Positions 45,793-58,224 of a stretch of DNA of 64,000 nucleotides are shown one piece after another (positions within the stretch are counted from its first letter, which is position 1; every line of letters begins with the position of its first letter). The stretch spans positions 99,775,890 to 99,839,889 of the forward strand of contig CM073889.1 of assembly GCA_037176705.1 (NCBI GenBank). Direction: 5' to 3'. Origin of the DNA: Molossus alvarezi (lineage: Eukaryota > Chordata > Mammalia > Chiroptera > Molossidae). A model generated the notes under the pieces. It had not been told where the DNA came from. It did no database searches and was given only the letters and a program-made list of their open reading frames with translations. Both the position numbers and the translations under genes were made by a program.

Positions 45793-48700
45793 TATTATCC
45801 TGGCTGTTGGAGGGAGAGTATGAGAGCAGAGTTCTCTGGATTTCCCCTTGAATCTCACTAGGGAAGCTACCTGAAGTATTAGGTTATCAGAATACCATAT
45901 GAATTTTTAAATATTTCAGCACGAAGTCCCAAACTATAGCTAGGTCTCTGCGGCCCCGTCTGCTTGGGAGGTCGGCGGCTGGAGCCTCTGTGGGGAGTGG
46001 CTCAGGGCATCGACTGTCCCTAACGGGAAGGGAGGTTCAGATGTTGTCACAGCCAGCACACACGGCTGTGTGTCAGCAGAGAGTCAGCAGAGGGTGCAAG
46101 TGAGGGAAGCAAACCCACTGAGGCTTCCACGGTGCACGCGAGGAGGGCGGTGGCTTCGTCTGGCTGTGGACACAGAAAGACATGGGTTCTCCGTGTATTA
46201 TGGTGGAAGGATTCACAGGACCGGGTGATGTACTGGAGGAGGGGGTGGCGTGAAGAAAGTGTGCAGGACCAAGCCCAGGATTCCTGGGCCGGCATCTGGG
46301 CAGAGGCCGATGTCCTTTAGCAAGACAGTGGCCCAGAGGAGGAGCAAGGGTTAGAATGAAAATCATGAGCTCTGGATTGGACACATTAAATCCCAGATGC
46401 TTCTGAGCCCAGCATGTGGAATGTCAAGTAAAGAATTAAAAATAGGATTTGGGCGCTGAAAGAAAGGTCTGGATTGAAGATGTAAACCTGGGAGTCCGTG
46501 GCCTACGGAAGCTACTTAAGACCATGAAAGTAAACAAGATTCCCAAGGAGAGAGAACCAAAAAGGACCTAACCAGTCATTAATTATTAAACAGTTTTTGA
46601 GTGTATTAATGATATCGAGGCTACATTTTGAAGAGTCCTGTTTTTTAGACAAATATATGGAAATGTTTACAATAAAATAATACAAAGTGTGAGATTTGCC
46701 TAAAAGTAAACCAGGGGAAGAAAGACTATTGTGAATATTTAGGTCCTAAGTTGGTCATTGTGGAGGATGGGTGTTGAGCACACAGGGGTCCATTATCCTA
46801 TTCTTTCTATTTTTATATATGTTTGAAGTTTTCTATACTAAGAAAGAGTTGAAGGAAAACAAGAACGCAACACAGAGCCTTGGAGAGCTCAGCACCTAGC
46901 TTTCAGCTGGAGGAGGTAGGAAGCCTGCAGAGGAAAGAGAAGCAGCCGCAGGGGCAGAGAAGGAGGTCGGTCAGCACAGCAGGGGCCCTGAAGCTCACAG
47001 GAGAGAGGCCCTGAGCAAGGGGCAGGGTGGCAGCTGGATCGAGGGACTCAGAGGGCAAGTCAGATGGATGTTTAATTGTGCCCGATGGATTTAGCGACAT
47101 GGGGACCATTGGTGACCTCCACAAAGGCAGTGCTGAGAAACGGGTTCAGTGCCAGAAATGCGCCTGGAGTGATCTGAGGAAGAAAGGAGATGAGAGAGCA
47201 GGAGGATGTATAGGCTCCTCTTTGACAAGCTTGACTGTGCGCGAGAGCAGAAGGGCAAGGAGCGGAGGGCAGGTTTTCTCTTGCAGTGGGAGCCGGAGCA
47301 CATCAATCCAAGAGAAAGGAAGAAAGCAAGGGCACAGGAGGCGGGGGAGGGAACCAATGGATTGCCCAGAGAAGCACAAGGCCACGATGTTAAAAAATAA
47401 AAATAGCCACAAGCGTGTGTCTGCACAGCGCCCTGTGCCTTCTAGGCCATGTGTTCAGCCTGGCTAACTGGAGCCTCAAACAGGCTCATGCTCCATGAGG
47501 TTGGCAAGACAGAGTGGTGATTTAAAAACTTTTCTTTTTATTCCTCATTGAACATAGAAGCTGGGGGCCTCTGGAGGTGAGGGGGTGAGATTTGCAAAGA
47601 CTACCCAGCTTATTATAAAGCAGAGTTTCTACTGGAGCCCATGAGCTCTGGCTCCCAGGTCAGGGCTGCAGAGTCAAGGGTTGTGGGCTCTGGGATGAGA
47701 AGCTGGGGGCTCAGGTGGTGGCAGGTAGGACAGCGGGGTGAGAGCTCTCCCCGGGGCACACCAGCTATTCCTTGGGTGCCCTCCCTTGGTGTGGGCATTG
47801 TTAACCAGCCACAGCGGGAGGGAAACAGGAAGGCTTCTGCTCCTCCAAGGACAGTGGCCTTCTCAGGGCCGAAAGCTGTGAAAAGCACGTCGGCTGCCAG
47901 GGAAAACCAGAGGCCTGCCAAGCTCGGACCATCGCTTAGACATGCGCCAGGCCGGAACAGAACTTTGCTTTTATTGAGCCACGAGCAAAGAGCCAAGGGA
48001 AACAAGAGTGGGACCCCTACCCCTAGGAGACAGCTCCCCGCCCTCAGCCCACCCGCTGCAGAGGGACTGGGACAGTTCTAGTCACTCCATCCTCCCCAGG
48101 GGCAGGCTGGGGAGGAAATGGCCGAGGAGTGCACGGGAGGAACTCAGCAGGGGCCAGACCTGGGGAAGGTCCTCGTCTCCAGGAAGGAAAAACAGAAGGG
48201 TTGGAATCACCGTGGCTGGCAGCAGTCCTGACCTCCAGGGCGCCCATGAGCAGCAAGCCGGAAGGACAGTGAAGGGAAGGGGCGCGAGCTTGCCTGCTCT
48301 CTCTCAGGAGCCAGTTCCGGCCATGGCTGAGCCACCTCCAGCCTGGTGGCGGGGACAAGGACAGAGAAGGGCCTAAATGGGCCGGTCTGATCTATAAGCA
48401 CAAGATCAGGCGACCACCTAGCCAGGAGTGATTGCTCCCCTCATCCACAGATGTGAGCAGCTGTGGAAAGAATCTTTTTAGATGTCACTTGCGCCAGGCT
48501 AACCATTTTACGGACTTTTATTTTGGACGTCTTACCAAAAGGAAAGTCTGAAGCCTGATTCTCCTCTGGATCAAACCCCATCTTTGCAGGAAATAACTCA
48601 TAAGGTAATGATCCGATGAGGAAACAATGCAGACATTCAGACCCATGCTCTGTATTGCCAGAGCCCACCGGATCTCAGTCCCAGGCCCTTACAGGTTTCC

Positions 48701-48925
48701 TCTGAACACTGATTCTGCCTCAGTGTTGGCACAGGCAGGAGGGAATGACAAAACTGGCAGAGTGGCTCCCTAGAAGCTCCCAGGTGGTCAGCTCCTGGCT
48801 TGAGAGATGAAAGCCCAGGACAGAGCTCTTGTGTAGGACAGCACTGTGGCAAGGACTGAAGGCTCTGTCCTCCTTTACTGGGCAAGAGCATTAGTGGACA
48901 CCTGGGGACAGACACTCTGCAGTGC
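45793..48925. other. Unassigned DNA
   Basis: No named repeat and no credible exon. Positions about 46900-47350 have the purine-rich wording of a moderately repeated old element (ggaccattggtgacctccac), family unknown. Open frames on both strands at 47.0-48.4 kb track GC content. Confidence 0.4.
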
Positions 48926-49050
48926 ATGGCACAGTCCAGAAATCCATCCATTTCTTCCTTGGCTCATGCATTTATTCATTCTACCATTCTACAGACATCT
49001 GCCAACTGCCCCCTTGTACCTGGTGCGGGGCTGGCTACGGGAAGATTTCT
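48926..49050 (+). repeat. Direct repeat copy A
   Basis: From 'catggcacagtccagaaatc' through 'atttcttccttggctcatgc' and 'accattctacagacatctgc' it matches 50153-50265 at high identity. It probably derives from an L2-type element. Confidence 0.65.
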
Positions 49051-49835
49051 GGTCACTGTCACATACTATAACCGGCTCTTTTGCCTGGCCCCTCATTCAA
49101 ACACTTGTTGAACACTAACTACACACCAGACACCATCCTGGGATGAGGAATCCAGAGACCAAGGTGACATGGCCCCGCCATCAAGGAGCGCCCTGAGGAC
49201 TCAGCTCCGCAGTGGGCTAGTAATCTCTACCTTTTGAGAATGGATTGAGTTTTGGGGAATAATACAGTCTTTCTCCACATTCATTCATTCCCTCGTGGCA
49301 CAGGGATTTGCTGAGCCAGCTCTTCTGCAAGCACAGAAATACACATGTGAACATGATGGACATGGTCCCTGCCCTCGGGGAGCTCCCATTCTGCTGGGGA
49401 GAGACAGGCGATGATGAGTAACTTACCACAGCCGGCGTATTGGCTCCAACTAAGCAAACATTTAAAAGGGAGAGAGAAAGAATTTCTTATCAGCATGCTT
49501 GCTAGAAGACAGAAAGAAGAAGCTCCTGTGATAAGCAGACATGGCAGAGAGAGGAGTAATATCACATAGTGATTCAAGTCTGGGGTTAGAACAAATAAGG
49601 AAGGATCGCAGAGCATCGGGGGCAGTTCCTGACTCTAGAGGGCTGGGAAGCCACCTGAGAGAAGTGTTCTGGAATATTCTCAGATTAACTATAGGAGCAT
49701 CCAAGGACAGGGTTTGACACTCTTCCTAGCTAACAGGTAGGGTTAATTGATTCTAAGATACCATCTAATGATACATTTAGGTATAAAGTTCTTTAACTTT
49801 ATATCTAAAATAAAGTTTCTTTAAAGTCTTTTTTA

Positions 49836-50060
49836 GCCCTGGCCGGTTTGGCTCAGCGGTTAGAGCATCGGCCTGCGGTCCCAAGAGACCCGGGTTCGGT
49901 TCCCGCTAAGGGCACGTACCTCGGTTGCAGTTTGTCCCCGGCCCTGGTTGGGTTGTGTGGGTGGCAACCACTTGATGTGTCCCTTTCACGTCGATGTTTC
50001 TCTCTCTCTCTCTCCCTCCACTCTATCTGAACAAAATATAAAAAAAAATAAAAATAAAAG
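49836..50060 (+). mobile_element. Ves SINE with perfect 14-bp target-site duplication
   Basis: The head gccctggccggtttggctca, B-box GGTTCGGTTCC, a CTCTCTCTCTCTCCCTCC tract and an A-rich end. TAAAGTCTTTTTTA occurs at 49822-49835 and 50061-50074. It lacks the CTCGGGTGAGGAT segment seen in related copies. Confidence 0.93.
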
Positions 50061-50152
50061 TAAAGTCTTTTTTAAATTTTATTATATTCTCCCTAATTGC
50101 TTGAAAATTCTTTGGATGCAAACACCATATGCATTTGTCCTTCTCTCCCTAC

Positions 50153-50265
50153 TGCCTGGCACAATCCAGAAATTCATTCATTTCTTCCTTGGTTCATGCA
50201 TTCATTCTGCCATTCTACAGACATGTGCCAACTGCTCCCTTTGTGCCAGAGGCCGTGCTGGGCTT
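50153..50265 (+). repeat. Direct repeat copy B
   Basis: From 'tgcctggcacaatccagaaa' to 'gccaactgctccctttgtgc' it parallels 48926-49050, about 1.2 kb away in the same orientation. Confidence 0.65.
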
Positions 50266-50384
50266 CAGGGAAGATTCAGAGTATGAGATAGTCCTTGCCC
50301 ACAGTGACACTTGAGGCCTGAGGAAGCAAGAGCTTAAATAATGACACTTGTGGCAAAACATGCAGAAAAGGCCCCAGAGCTGTG

Positions 50385-50680
50385 GGTCACAGGGAACATC
50401 CCACCCTGGCCCCAGGCGGCTCCCTCACTTCCTAAATGTCTCTGCTCATATTCCTTTGTCCTGGGGGCCTGTCCTGACCATGCCCCCATCATTCCCAGTC
50501 CCTGGACCCTGTTTTAGGGGTCTTCATGGTACTTATTACTACCTGGTCTTACATTTATTGAGTGTCTCACTTAAAATGTCAATTGCATGAAGGCAGAGAT
50601 CCTGTCCTGCTCACTTCCAAGCTCTCAGCTCCTAGTATAGGGCTAGGCACTAAATATTTGTTGAGAGAAGGGAGGGAGGG
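50385..50680 (+). mobile_element. L2 LINE 3' end
   Basis: 'cacttcctaaatgtctctgc', 'gcctgtcctgaccatgcccc', 'attgcatgaaggcagagatc', then 'gggctaggcactaaatattt' and 'gttgagagaag' are in L2 order. Confidence 0.72.
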
Positions 50681-50689
50681 AGGGTAAAT

Positions 50690-51849
50690 GCTATGACTCA
50701 CCAAGGCTGGCAGACCTGAGCAGGGCTTCCGGGTGGAGGTGGCCTCGGGCTAGCAGGAATTCCCTGGGTGGAGGAGAGAGGACGGGCAGTCAGGCAAAGG
50801 GAAAAGGCCCTGCAAAGTTGAGGAGGCTGGAAGGAGCTGCAAGAGCTAAGTGGGCTTCACCACTAGGAGGGGAGGTCAGAGAGGTAGGTGGACCGCTCCG
50901 GAAGGGCACTGATGCCGCAGAGGTGGTCAGGGCCTTGTCCCTGGGCTGTCGGGGATTGCTTGGAGCAGTTACACAGAAGGCGAGGATGGGCGGCTGTGCT
51001 GGAGCAGGGAGAGAGGGAGCGCGAGGGAAGCTTATTGGCAGGGAACTACTTGATTTAGCAGCTCTCAGACAGTGTCAGCAGAGCAGGGAGGCAAGGTCCC
51101 TCAGGTTCCCAGCACAGAGGCACAGCTTAAGGAGAGTCTGGAAAGCTTCGTGGAGGAGGGAAGTCTGTGCAGGCTTCTGGAGACCCCAGGCCGCACCAGA
51201 GAAAGGTGAGCTTGGGCTCAGATGGACCCCGCAGCCTCTGGAGGAGCAGAGCTAGAGGAAGGGGGAAAGAAAGGGAAGGTGTCAGGAACAAGCTCTTAGC
51301 ATCTGACAGTCAGCTGCTTCTCCAGCTCTGCCTCCCAGAACACCCCCCGCACTGCCTAGGTGGACTTAGGCTAGTGTTCCAGCCAGGGAATGCCTGTGTA
51401 GACAGGGCCATGGCTCCCAGCGGCCCCCACCCCAGCCTAGGGCAGCCTTGAGTGCTCTCTGCCCAACTCCTGCCCACCCCTGCCTGGTGCCATCTCAAGG
51501 CCAGGGACTTGCTCCAGACACAACTCAGCCCCCAGCCTGCTCTGAGGCCTCCTTGGCTCTGTCCCCAGGCCAGGCCCTGCTCCCCAACCCCAGCTTGGAG
51601 GGGCTTGGGGTTTGGGTCTCCCAGGCGAAGCAGGGCCTGGAGAAAAGGGGATACAGGGGTTGTAGGTCCCCTTGGCTCTGTAGTCGTCTCCTTCCCCGCC
51701 TTCCCAGCTGCACACAGGAGAGGAGGGCAAGGTATACCAACACAGAGGCCACCCCTCAGGACCCACCACCAAGCCAACATCAGGCTCTAGGCCTTGAGGA
51801 GGAACACACTCTGAAAGTTAGCAAGTCCATTCCCCGCCGTCCTACTTTT
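50690..51849. other. Unassigned GC-rich DNA
   Basis: No transposon and no credible exon. The longest frame (51448-52182, 244 codons) begins at TTG and has low-complexity Pro/Leu/Ser content. Confidence 0.45.
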
Positions 51850-52380
51850 GGGCGTAGGGGAGACACATTATATTTATATAGCACTGCTCCTTATAGCTCT
51901 AAAGTCAGTCTTTGGTGCAAAAACATAAAAAAATGTATTATGTATGACTTGGTATCACATTTGATATATTTAGATAATCTTTCAGAAGAGAAAACCAACA
52001 AAACCTCTCTGGGGACAGACACTCCTCCCCCTAAAATTTTCAAGTTATTTTCAGTGCCTCCCTGGCTCTCCCCTGGAGAGGGACAAGGTGGAGCCCCCAC
52101 CCCCATCCAGGAGCGTGCTCTGGGGAGAGGCGTGTGTGCAGCTCTTCCGGTGCACGTGCCCCACCAAGGGATGTCAAATTGATTAACTTCATCATGGTAG
52201 TGAGAGCTCCCTAATGTTTTCTTTGCAGTGTCTCGGCTCTAAATGATCGTGACCCAAGGCAATTTACAGTTACTTCCATTTTTTTTAATGAAGTCTGATT
52301 TAATAGTCGGAATGGTTAATGGCCTCGTCTGTCACACATAATAAAACAGAGTCTAATTGTATTTTAAAAAGGCCCTTTTG
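51850..52380. other. Candidate conserved non-coding element
   Basis: AT-rich, repeat-free sequence sits abruptly between GC-rich flanks. It holds TAAT/ATTA cores (attgattaacttc, tggttaatgg, gtctaattgtat), a TATATTTATATAG stretch and CpGs (aatgatcgtga, aatagtcggaa). Composition and motif density are seen directly; regulatory function is inferred. Confidence 0.4.
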
Positions 52381-54609
52381 GTATGAGCAGGAGCAACAAC
52401 TTGACTGCATTGTGAGACAGGGCTCCGGTGCCTGCTAAGATGGCTGCCCAAGGGCACCAGACACTCTCTCCCTGGGCCGTCATTGCACCCTGCCCCTCCC
52501 CCTCCATAGTTCTTTCTTCTAAAGAAATTTCCTAATTCCCCCAACCAATTAAAACCCACGGCCATCCTGCCAGCTTTCTCAGGGTGTCCCAGCCCCATGT
52601 TTGGTCTCCCAGGGCTTCTCACACCCTCCCATAATTATAGCCCTCTAGGCCATCCCATGGAAGCAAATGGTCTGATACCCATTTTACACCTGGGAAAACT
52701 GAGGCGGGCTTGCCCGACTTGCCCAGAGCCCCAAGGGTAATGAGTAAGTGCCTCTGGCAGGCACTGTTGCCAGTTTTAACTACAGACACTCCCTACCCAG
52801 CCAGAAACTCGACATGTGCTCCTCGCCTGTGGCAGAATGGGGCCCCTGTGAACCAGGCCAGGTGTTTTGTCCTCTCAGAATCCTTGTGGTTGACCACTGA
52901 ATCCAAAAACCCATGGGGAAACTGAGGCAAAGAGAAGGAATTCATCCAAGAGCTCAGAGCTTGTTCAAAGGGACTTGAGGTTAAATTGTGGTCACTGAGA
53001 AAATCACACACTTGCTTCCTATAAAACACATAAGCAGGTTCTACCTTTAGGAGAGGCAGGGAACTCACCAAAGTCTAGCAGGGCCACCTCTCCCCCACAC
53101 ACTCCACTTGCTCTCCCTGCCTGCCCTCCTGGGCAGCCTCCATTCGGGCCCTGCCTACCCCGCAGGGTCCCAGCACTCCCTGAGACAGCCCGGCCTGGAG
53201 CCTTGGGAGAGGTTTACCAGTTAGCTAAGGCAGGCATCACAGGGAAGGGCCCAAGGCTGTGCTGCACCTCAGTGGAAGTGGCTGAATGCTGGTGTCACTG
53301 GGACTGAGGGACAGTGAAAAGAACAATGGACTTATGTCATGAGGCCACAGGTTTTTTTGCCACCGACAAGCCATGGGACCTTGGGCACATGTTCCCCTCT
53401 GAGGATCCGCTTTCCCTCGGTAAAATATACCCCTGCTCCTCATGCCTCCTTGTTCCATTGTGAGAGTCACCGACATGTAGAAGTCTCATCATCAGATCAT
53501 GCCAGCTCTAGAGAGTGACCTGCCCCCCCACAGCCCCTGGCTGTGGGGTCCTCTCATTCACACCCCTGCCATCAGTGGGAGCTTTGCCGAGCCAGCCTGG
53601 AGCGAAACCAGATTCCTGTGGAAGAAGGGGGTAGCTTGGCCTAGCCGAGGCATGTATCCTCCAATCTCGGGAAACGGGGCCTGTCTGGACGCTCCCACCC
53701 TTCAACATGTAGCCCTTTTTAAGTGAGGAGGCCGAGGAAAAGTACGGAGCACGTGGGCTCTTGTCCAGTGTCTTTGGCTGGAAAGGGGGTGGTTGGGAGG
53801 GGCATCCAGGCAGGACTGCCGCTGTTCCCCGGGCTTGGCTGGCAGAGGGCCTGAGGGCTGGTGTCGAACTTACAGATCGTCTGTGGAGGCAGAGCCCATG
53901 GCAGGTCCATCTGGCCTCTCTAATAAGGAAAGAAAATGAGAAGGATGGGAAGTGTTCTAGACCCTTGTAGAAAGGTACAGGGAAAGATGGGCACAGAGTT
54001 GGTCAGACCAGCTTCCAGCCTGCCCAGCTTCCAAGTTATGTGATTTGGACCCTGTTCTTGCTTATAATGAACAAGCAGTGATCAGGACGTGGAGGGTGTG
54101 GGCAGACCTCACAGGATCACCCTCTCCCAAGCACATGGAGCGTCTGTTAGAGGCAGAAATCCCTACTGGCCCAGTGGGCAGAAAACAGAATGGGGAAAAT
54201 CAGAAGGTACTGGGGATGGCTGTGGTAGAGGTTCTACTGGAAAAAGAATTAAAATGAGGTCTTGCAAAAAGAAAGCTTGATGACTTTCAGTGTGGCCACA
54301 AGTTACAACTAGACACAGAAACACATTCTCCTCAGGGACAGGAGAAGGAAACATTTAGCTCTGACCATCTCTGGCAGCCCCCTTGTAACTGTAAGTATAC
54401 CAAGGGACCTCGGGATGAATCTAACATCTCAGTTCCCTCTCACCCACCTCAGGCCTCATTACATACACCTTCAATTTCCTTGTCCCTCCTTCCCTCAGTC
54501 ATGCTTTCATTGCAGAAGCCCAGTGCTGGTTACATCAAGAGTCCATCCTCTCAGCACCTGCATGTAAGCAAGGGAATAGAGCTGGAGAAGAACACACAAC
54601 TTTTGTATT
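52381..54609. other. Unassigned DNA with a MIR piece
   Basis: Positions 52680-52745 (acccattttacacctgggaa, aactgaggcgggcttgcc) are an antisense MIR core. No exon is recognised elsewhere. Confidence 0.45.
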
Positions 54610-54965
54610 AGTGTTGTATCAGTCAGCCTAGGTCATGCTACAGTAACAAACAGCCCCTAGATTTCAGGGGCTTACACTTCTAAGGCTCATTTTTCATCCC
54701 CAGAGAACAGGGCCACGGTAGGTCGGTGTGTCATTCTGCTCCACAGTGTCTTCACTCCAGCATCCATGTTGATGGAACCACCTCTGCTGGGACATGACCA
54801 GTTTTGAGACAGAGAAGAGAACATGATGAACACACCTTGTCTCCTAAAGCTTCTGCTTTGAAGTAACACACACCTCTTCCCTTCACATTTCGCTGATCAG
54901 CACAAGTCTTATGGTCAAGCCTGATGTTATTGGGGCAGGAAAACAGAGTTCTCCCTGAGGGAGGG
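54610..54965. mobile_element. Ancient repeat, family unresolved
   Basis: The opening 'tgctacagtaacaaacagcc' and 'caggggcttacacttctaag' resemble the LTR-like repeats listed at 32.3 and 36.6 kb. Not named. Confidence 0.35.
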
Positions 54966-55079
54966 CTGGTGAATACTTTCACAAAATAATAGTCTACCAA
55001 ACAAGCTCCCAGTCTCATTTAAAAAGCCATGCCACTCACCTTGAATGGCTCTTGATGGCCCCAGCAAGTCTCCATGTGC

Positions 55080-56915
55080 CTAGTCTGTTCAATTCCTCAC
55101 ACTGCTCAAATGTCCAACACCTCCACCTTCATTCCACACTAGCTAATTAATGACTGTTCTTATTTCACAGAGAAAATAGAGACAACCAGAAAATAATTTC
55201 CAAATGCCTTCCTCATCAAAGCAACCAACTTAGCAGTATTCGAGCACATATTCTCTGCCTCCTCTCCTCTCCCCATGCTCCAATCCAAAGACCCTTCCAT
55301 TTGTGCACTGGATTTTATCCTCTTCATCTACCCCTGGACATCACCTCTGCCTCCCTTCTCTGCTGAATTGTTCTCCTTAGAATAAAATATACTACCTCAT
55401 CTCCCATCTTTAAAAACACTCACTTTTTTAAAAATTATTTTTATTAATTTATTTTTGTTACAGATGTTTTTCCCCCATTGATACCCTCCTCACCACCACC
55501 CTATCCCCTACTCCATCCCCAGCTTTGTTGTCTATGTCCATTGGTCATGCATACATGCAAATAAGTTCTGTGGTTTATCCCCACCCCATCCCCCCCGACT
55601 TCTGAGGTTTGTCAGTCTGTACCCTACTTCTATGTCTCTGGGTCTATTTTGCACTTGATCCTATATCTCTCTCCAACTCCCACCTCATTTCTTTGCTCCT
55701 GTTTATGGCAAAACTCTGTCTCCAGTTCCTCAACTCACCTTCTCTCTTGGCCCACTCCACTCAGGATTTTGGTCCACCAGCCACAGGAACTGGTCTTGCA
55801 CAGGCACCAATGATTTCCATGTTGTTCATCCGATGGTCAATCCATTTGCACCTTTCTTACTCACCTGCAGCATTTGACGTATGTGGAACTCGTCCCTGAA
55901 ACTCGGTCTCAGGGACAACACTATCCCTTTGTTGTTCTCTTTAACTGGGCATTCTCACTCTTTACAAGTTTCAACTCATCTTTCCAACCCTTAAGCTTTG
56001 GAGAATCTAGGGCTTAATCCTTACACTTCCTTTTTCTATTTATACTCACTTCCTCAGACACACAGCATTGAGTACCACCTGTTTTTCCACCCTTCCATCT
56101 CTAACCCCATCAATGCTCCTAAACTTCAGATTTATATCCAGATGCCTAAGCAACAGCTCCACTTGTACAAATCAAACATGTCCAAAACCAGTCTCTTGAT
56201 TTTAACCTCCAAACCTACTACCTCCACCTCCAACCCTCTGTCTCAGTTATTGGCAACTCCATCATTCAAGTCATGCAACCCAAAAGCATGAGTATTCCTT
56301 GACTCCACACCCTATCACTGGCTCCCTACTTCTGCCCTTGCCCTCCTCCAGGATGGAGTGATTCTCTAAGACTAAATTAAATCCAGGCACTCCTCTTCTC
56401 AGAATCCTCCAAGGCCTCCATTGCAGAGTAGAATCCAGTGTACTCTCCATGGCCTACAAAGGCCTGTGTGATCTGGCCCATTGCTCTCACCTATCTTCCT
56501 CATCTCCCACCACGCCTGCACCTCAGCCATCCTGTTGTCCCCAAACTTCCTAAGTAACTCTCACTTCAGGTCCTTGTACTTGCTTTTCCCTCAGCCTGGA
56601 ACGTTCTCCCAGATCAAAGGTCACTTTATCAGAGAGGTCTTCCCTGACCATTCTATATGAAAGAGGCTCCTCACAACTTCAGCTACTTTATACTCTCTTG
56701 CCCAGCTTGATTTATGTTCATATCACTCATCACCATGTGCTCTTTTTTTTTTTTTTTATTTCTCTCTCCCCCCCAAACAGAAATAAATGACAAAAGAGGC
56801 GACTTTGTTTTATTCACTGATGTAGCTCCAGTCCCTAAAGCAGTGCCTGGCATAAACTAGGTAGCCAATAAATATTTGTTGAATAAACGAATGTGTGAAT
56901 GAATTATGGGGGAGA
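55080..56915 (+). mobile_element. Long L2 LINE 3' portion
   Basis: The best-preserved L2 here. 'ctggctccctacttctgccc', 'aatcctccaaggcctccatt', 'tggcctacaaaggcctgtgt', 'gatctggcccattgctctca', 'cctcagcctggaacgttctc', 'gtcttccctgaccattctat', then 'gtgcctggcataaactaggt' and 'ccaataaatatttgttgaat' run in full L2 order. No ORF survives. A truncated L1 interrupts it at 55426. Confidence 0.82.
55426..55650 (-). mobile_element. Very short truncated L1 (3' UTR only), antisense
   Basis: The reverse complement matches only the 3' UTR of the young L1: 'gacatagacaacaaagctgg', 'accacagaacttatttgcat' and the 'acatctgtaacaaaaataaa' end. It is about 225 bp and contains no coding sequence. It sits within L2. 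Confidence 0.85.
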
Positions 56916-57847
56916 TAGCAGATCCCAGAGACAGGAAGTAACTCACTCCGTTGCAACACATGGCCTAGGCTATTTTGAGACTTCTATTTTGTGAGACATT
57001 AGCTCCTTCACTATTCAGGCTATTTTAAATTGGGTTTTTGTTCTTTTTAGCCAAGAGCATCCTAACCTCTTTTCACTGCCATTTAGGCCAATGGGCAAGA
57101 AGGGAGCAAAAGTACACGGGCCCCAGGCGGAAGAGTCATGCCAGCAGCCAGGCTCAGGGAGCTGCCACTTCTGACGTGGCTTTATGAGCCTGTCCCCAGG
57201 TTCACATCTTATATGGAAGGACAGTGCCTCAGAATACACCACCATGCTGGCTGTGTAATTAAAAACTCCATGGTCACCCAGGGCTCTGGGTCCCTTGGAA
57301 AAGAGCTTGGGAATGGGGAAAAGTTCACAATAGAACTCTGGCACTTTCCTCTGAACACCGAAAGGCAGCCCCCTTCGCCCTGGACCACTATTGCAGATCA
57401 GTGCTAGCCTCCCTCTGTAGGGAAATGGAGGAAGAACTGGGTGGTAGAAGACCACTGCTATGATTTGAGCATGGTATATACATTTTACCTAGAAGGGAAT
57501 CTGGTATAGAGCACGGGTTATCTCCTAACATTGATTCCTCTTTTTTGCCATTCCTCTTATACTCTGGTCAGGCTTTCGCCCCCATCACTCTACCACTCCA
57601 TTGAACGTATGCTAAACCCAACGATGACTTCTCAGTCCTCATCTAACTTGATCTATATCAGCAGCAGCAGTATTTGACAGGTTTCCATTCCTTAAAACTC
57701 ATCTGGTTTTCCTCCTTCCTCTCTGGCAGCTTCCCCTGAGTCTCATTGGTTTCTCCTCACTTTTTGAACCTTGATATAGGAGTACCCAGGGTCCTTCTAT
57801 CTCTTCTCTCTGTATCTATACCATTCCATGATTTTATATTTCCCCAC
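56916..57847. other. Unassigned DNA
   Basis: No named repeat. A 146-codon frame on the minus strand at 57015-57455 has no homology that I recognise. Confidence 0.4.
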
Positions 57848-58220
57848 TGCTATGGACTAAACGTATGTGCCCCTGCCCTGAAAAAAAAAAAATTGTGTAT
57901 TAAAGCCCTAATCCCTAATGTGATGGTATCTGGAGGTGGGGCCTTTGAGGGTGATTGGAACCCTCATATGGGAAAAGTGCCTTTATAGAAAAGGAAAGTG
58001 ACCAGAGCTGTCTCTCTTTCTCTCCCCGCCCCATCCCATATGAGAACACAATAAAAATGTGGTCATCTGCAAGCCAGAAAGAGAGCCTCCACCAGAACCT
58101 AACCCCGCTCGCACCTTGATCTTGGGACTTACCAGCCTCCAGAACTGTGAGATAAATGTCTGTTGTATAAGCCACCCAGACTATGGTATTTTGTTATGGC
58201 AACCCAAACAGATTAATACA
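57848..58220 (+). mobile_element. Solo MaLR (MST-type) LTR
   Basis: It begins TGCTATGGACTAAACG, contains 'aatgtgatggtatctggagg', 'tggggcctttgagggtgatt', 'cagcctccagaactgtgaga' and 'aagccacccagactatggta', and ends ...TAATACA. It is similar to the antisense LTR at 3039-3411. No internal region. Confidence 0.8.
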
Positions 58221-58224
58221 TCCT

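Noticed and set aside
49836..49920. tRNA gene
   Set aside because: The A- and B-box-like motifs belong to the tRNA-derived head of a Ves SINE with an A tail and target duplication. The same applies to all other heads.
51448..52182. 244-codon plus-strand frame
   Set aside because: It starts at TTG and is Pro/Ser/Leu-rich from GC-rich DNA. It also runs into the AT-rich candidate regulatory block.
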